Source: an uncultured beta proteobacterium (GTDB lineage Bacteria; Pseudomonadota; Gammaproteobacteria; Burkholderiales; Rhodocyclaceae). From it: a stretch of 5,367 nt of DNA. Positions 5,215-5,367 of the stretch are shown here, in pieces (the stretch's first letter is position 1; each line of letters begins with the position of its first letter). The notes beneath the pieces are model-generated. The model saw nothing but the letters and a program-made list of their open reading frames with translations. It did not search any database and was not told the DNA's origin. Made by a program: the position numbers and the translations under genes. The stretch covers positions 1 to 5,367 of the forward strand of contig CAIXAY010000440.1 in assembly GCA_903917505.1 (NCBI GenBank). Direction: 5' to 3'.

Positions 5215-5367
5215 AGCACCAGCTTCTTCAGGTGATTTTGCATCTGCACCGAATGCACGAGCGTAATCCCGGCCTGCATGACCGCGGCCACGTGCACGGC
5301 TTCCATCATCTGCTCTGGGTTGGAACCGGTCTCCAAGCATTGCGTCGTGTAGGCGTCGATGCAGTAC
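5211..5367 (-). CDS. Carboxymuconolactone decarboxylase/AhpD-like protein, C-terminal part
   Basis: The 3' end of a gene cut by the right edge of the window: 51 codons in frame from 5366, then TGA at 5213-5211. The visible protein begins YCIDAYTTQC, continues through LETGSNPEQM and a helix with AVHVAAVMQAG, and ends NHLKKLVL. YCIDA is the second half of the CxxC motif of AhpD/carboxymuconolactone decarboxylase-like proteins; the first Cys would lie just outside the window. The last helix with an AVHVAAVM-like core is typical of the fold. Such a peroxidase-like gene is a known companion of arsS in arsenosugar loci, and here it overlaps the arsS start, so I take it as that companion. At four residues after the visible Cys stands Tyr, where classical AhpD has the catalytic His. 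The reaction in the pathway is not established. Confidence 0.85.
   Translation of the reverse strand, partial: YCIDAYTTQCLETGSNPEQMMEAVHVAAVMQAGITLVHSVQMQNHLKKLVL

Overview
The window is GC-rich proteobacterial chromosome. The style of the housekeeping genes (RpiA and DgkA of Escherichia coli-like length and motif order) and the GC-rich, alanine-rich coding fit a betaproteobacterium, possibly of a Rhodocyclales-like group. This is an inference from style; no rRNA or other lineage marker is present. No tRNA, rRNA, CRISPR array, transposase or phage gene was seen.

Layout, left to right. (1) Minus strand, 26-691: rpiA, ribose-5-phosphate isomerase A. (2) Minus strand, 849-1790: an unrecognised membrane protein with four probable membrane segments, a PH-like beta-rich middle and a charged C-terminal tail. 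(3) 1791-2127: a 337-base divergent intergenic region with a candidate promoter on each side, a 15-base palindrome and a second inverted repeat. (4) Plus strand, 2128-2502: dgkA, diacylglycerol kinase, starting at a GTG well inside the longest open frame. (5) Plus strand, 2652-4118: a MmgE/PrpD-family protein with an N-terminal twin-arginine signal, so probably exported. (6) 4129-4163: a perfect 12-bp inverted repeat between two convergent genes. (7) Minus strand, 4183-5214: arsS, the radical SAM arsenosugar biosynthesis enzyme. It probably starts at a TTG overlapping the stop of (8), the 3' end of a carboxymuconolactone decarboxylase/AhpD-like gene that runs off the right edge (5211-5367).

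How the genes fit together. The clearest functional unit is the right-hand minus-strand pair: an AhpD/CMD-like protein translationally coupled to ArsS. This pairing is known from arsenic-methylation and arsenosugar loci, so arsM or other ars genes would be expected beyond position 5367. RpiA (pentose phosphate pathway) and DgkA (diacylglycerol recycling in the inner membrane) are ordinary housekeeping genes with no evident link to it. The Tat-dependent MmgE/PrpD protein is the most unusual product. The fold is usually cytoplasmic, and here the His of the family's usual Lys-x-x-His active-site segment appears to be Asn. I see no complete new biological system in these 5.4 kb. The items most worth following are the exported PrpD-like enzyme and the start/coupling structure of arsS.
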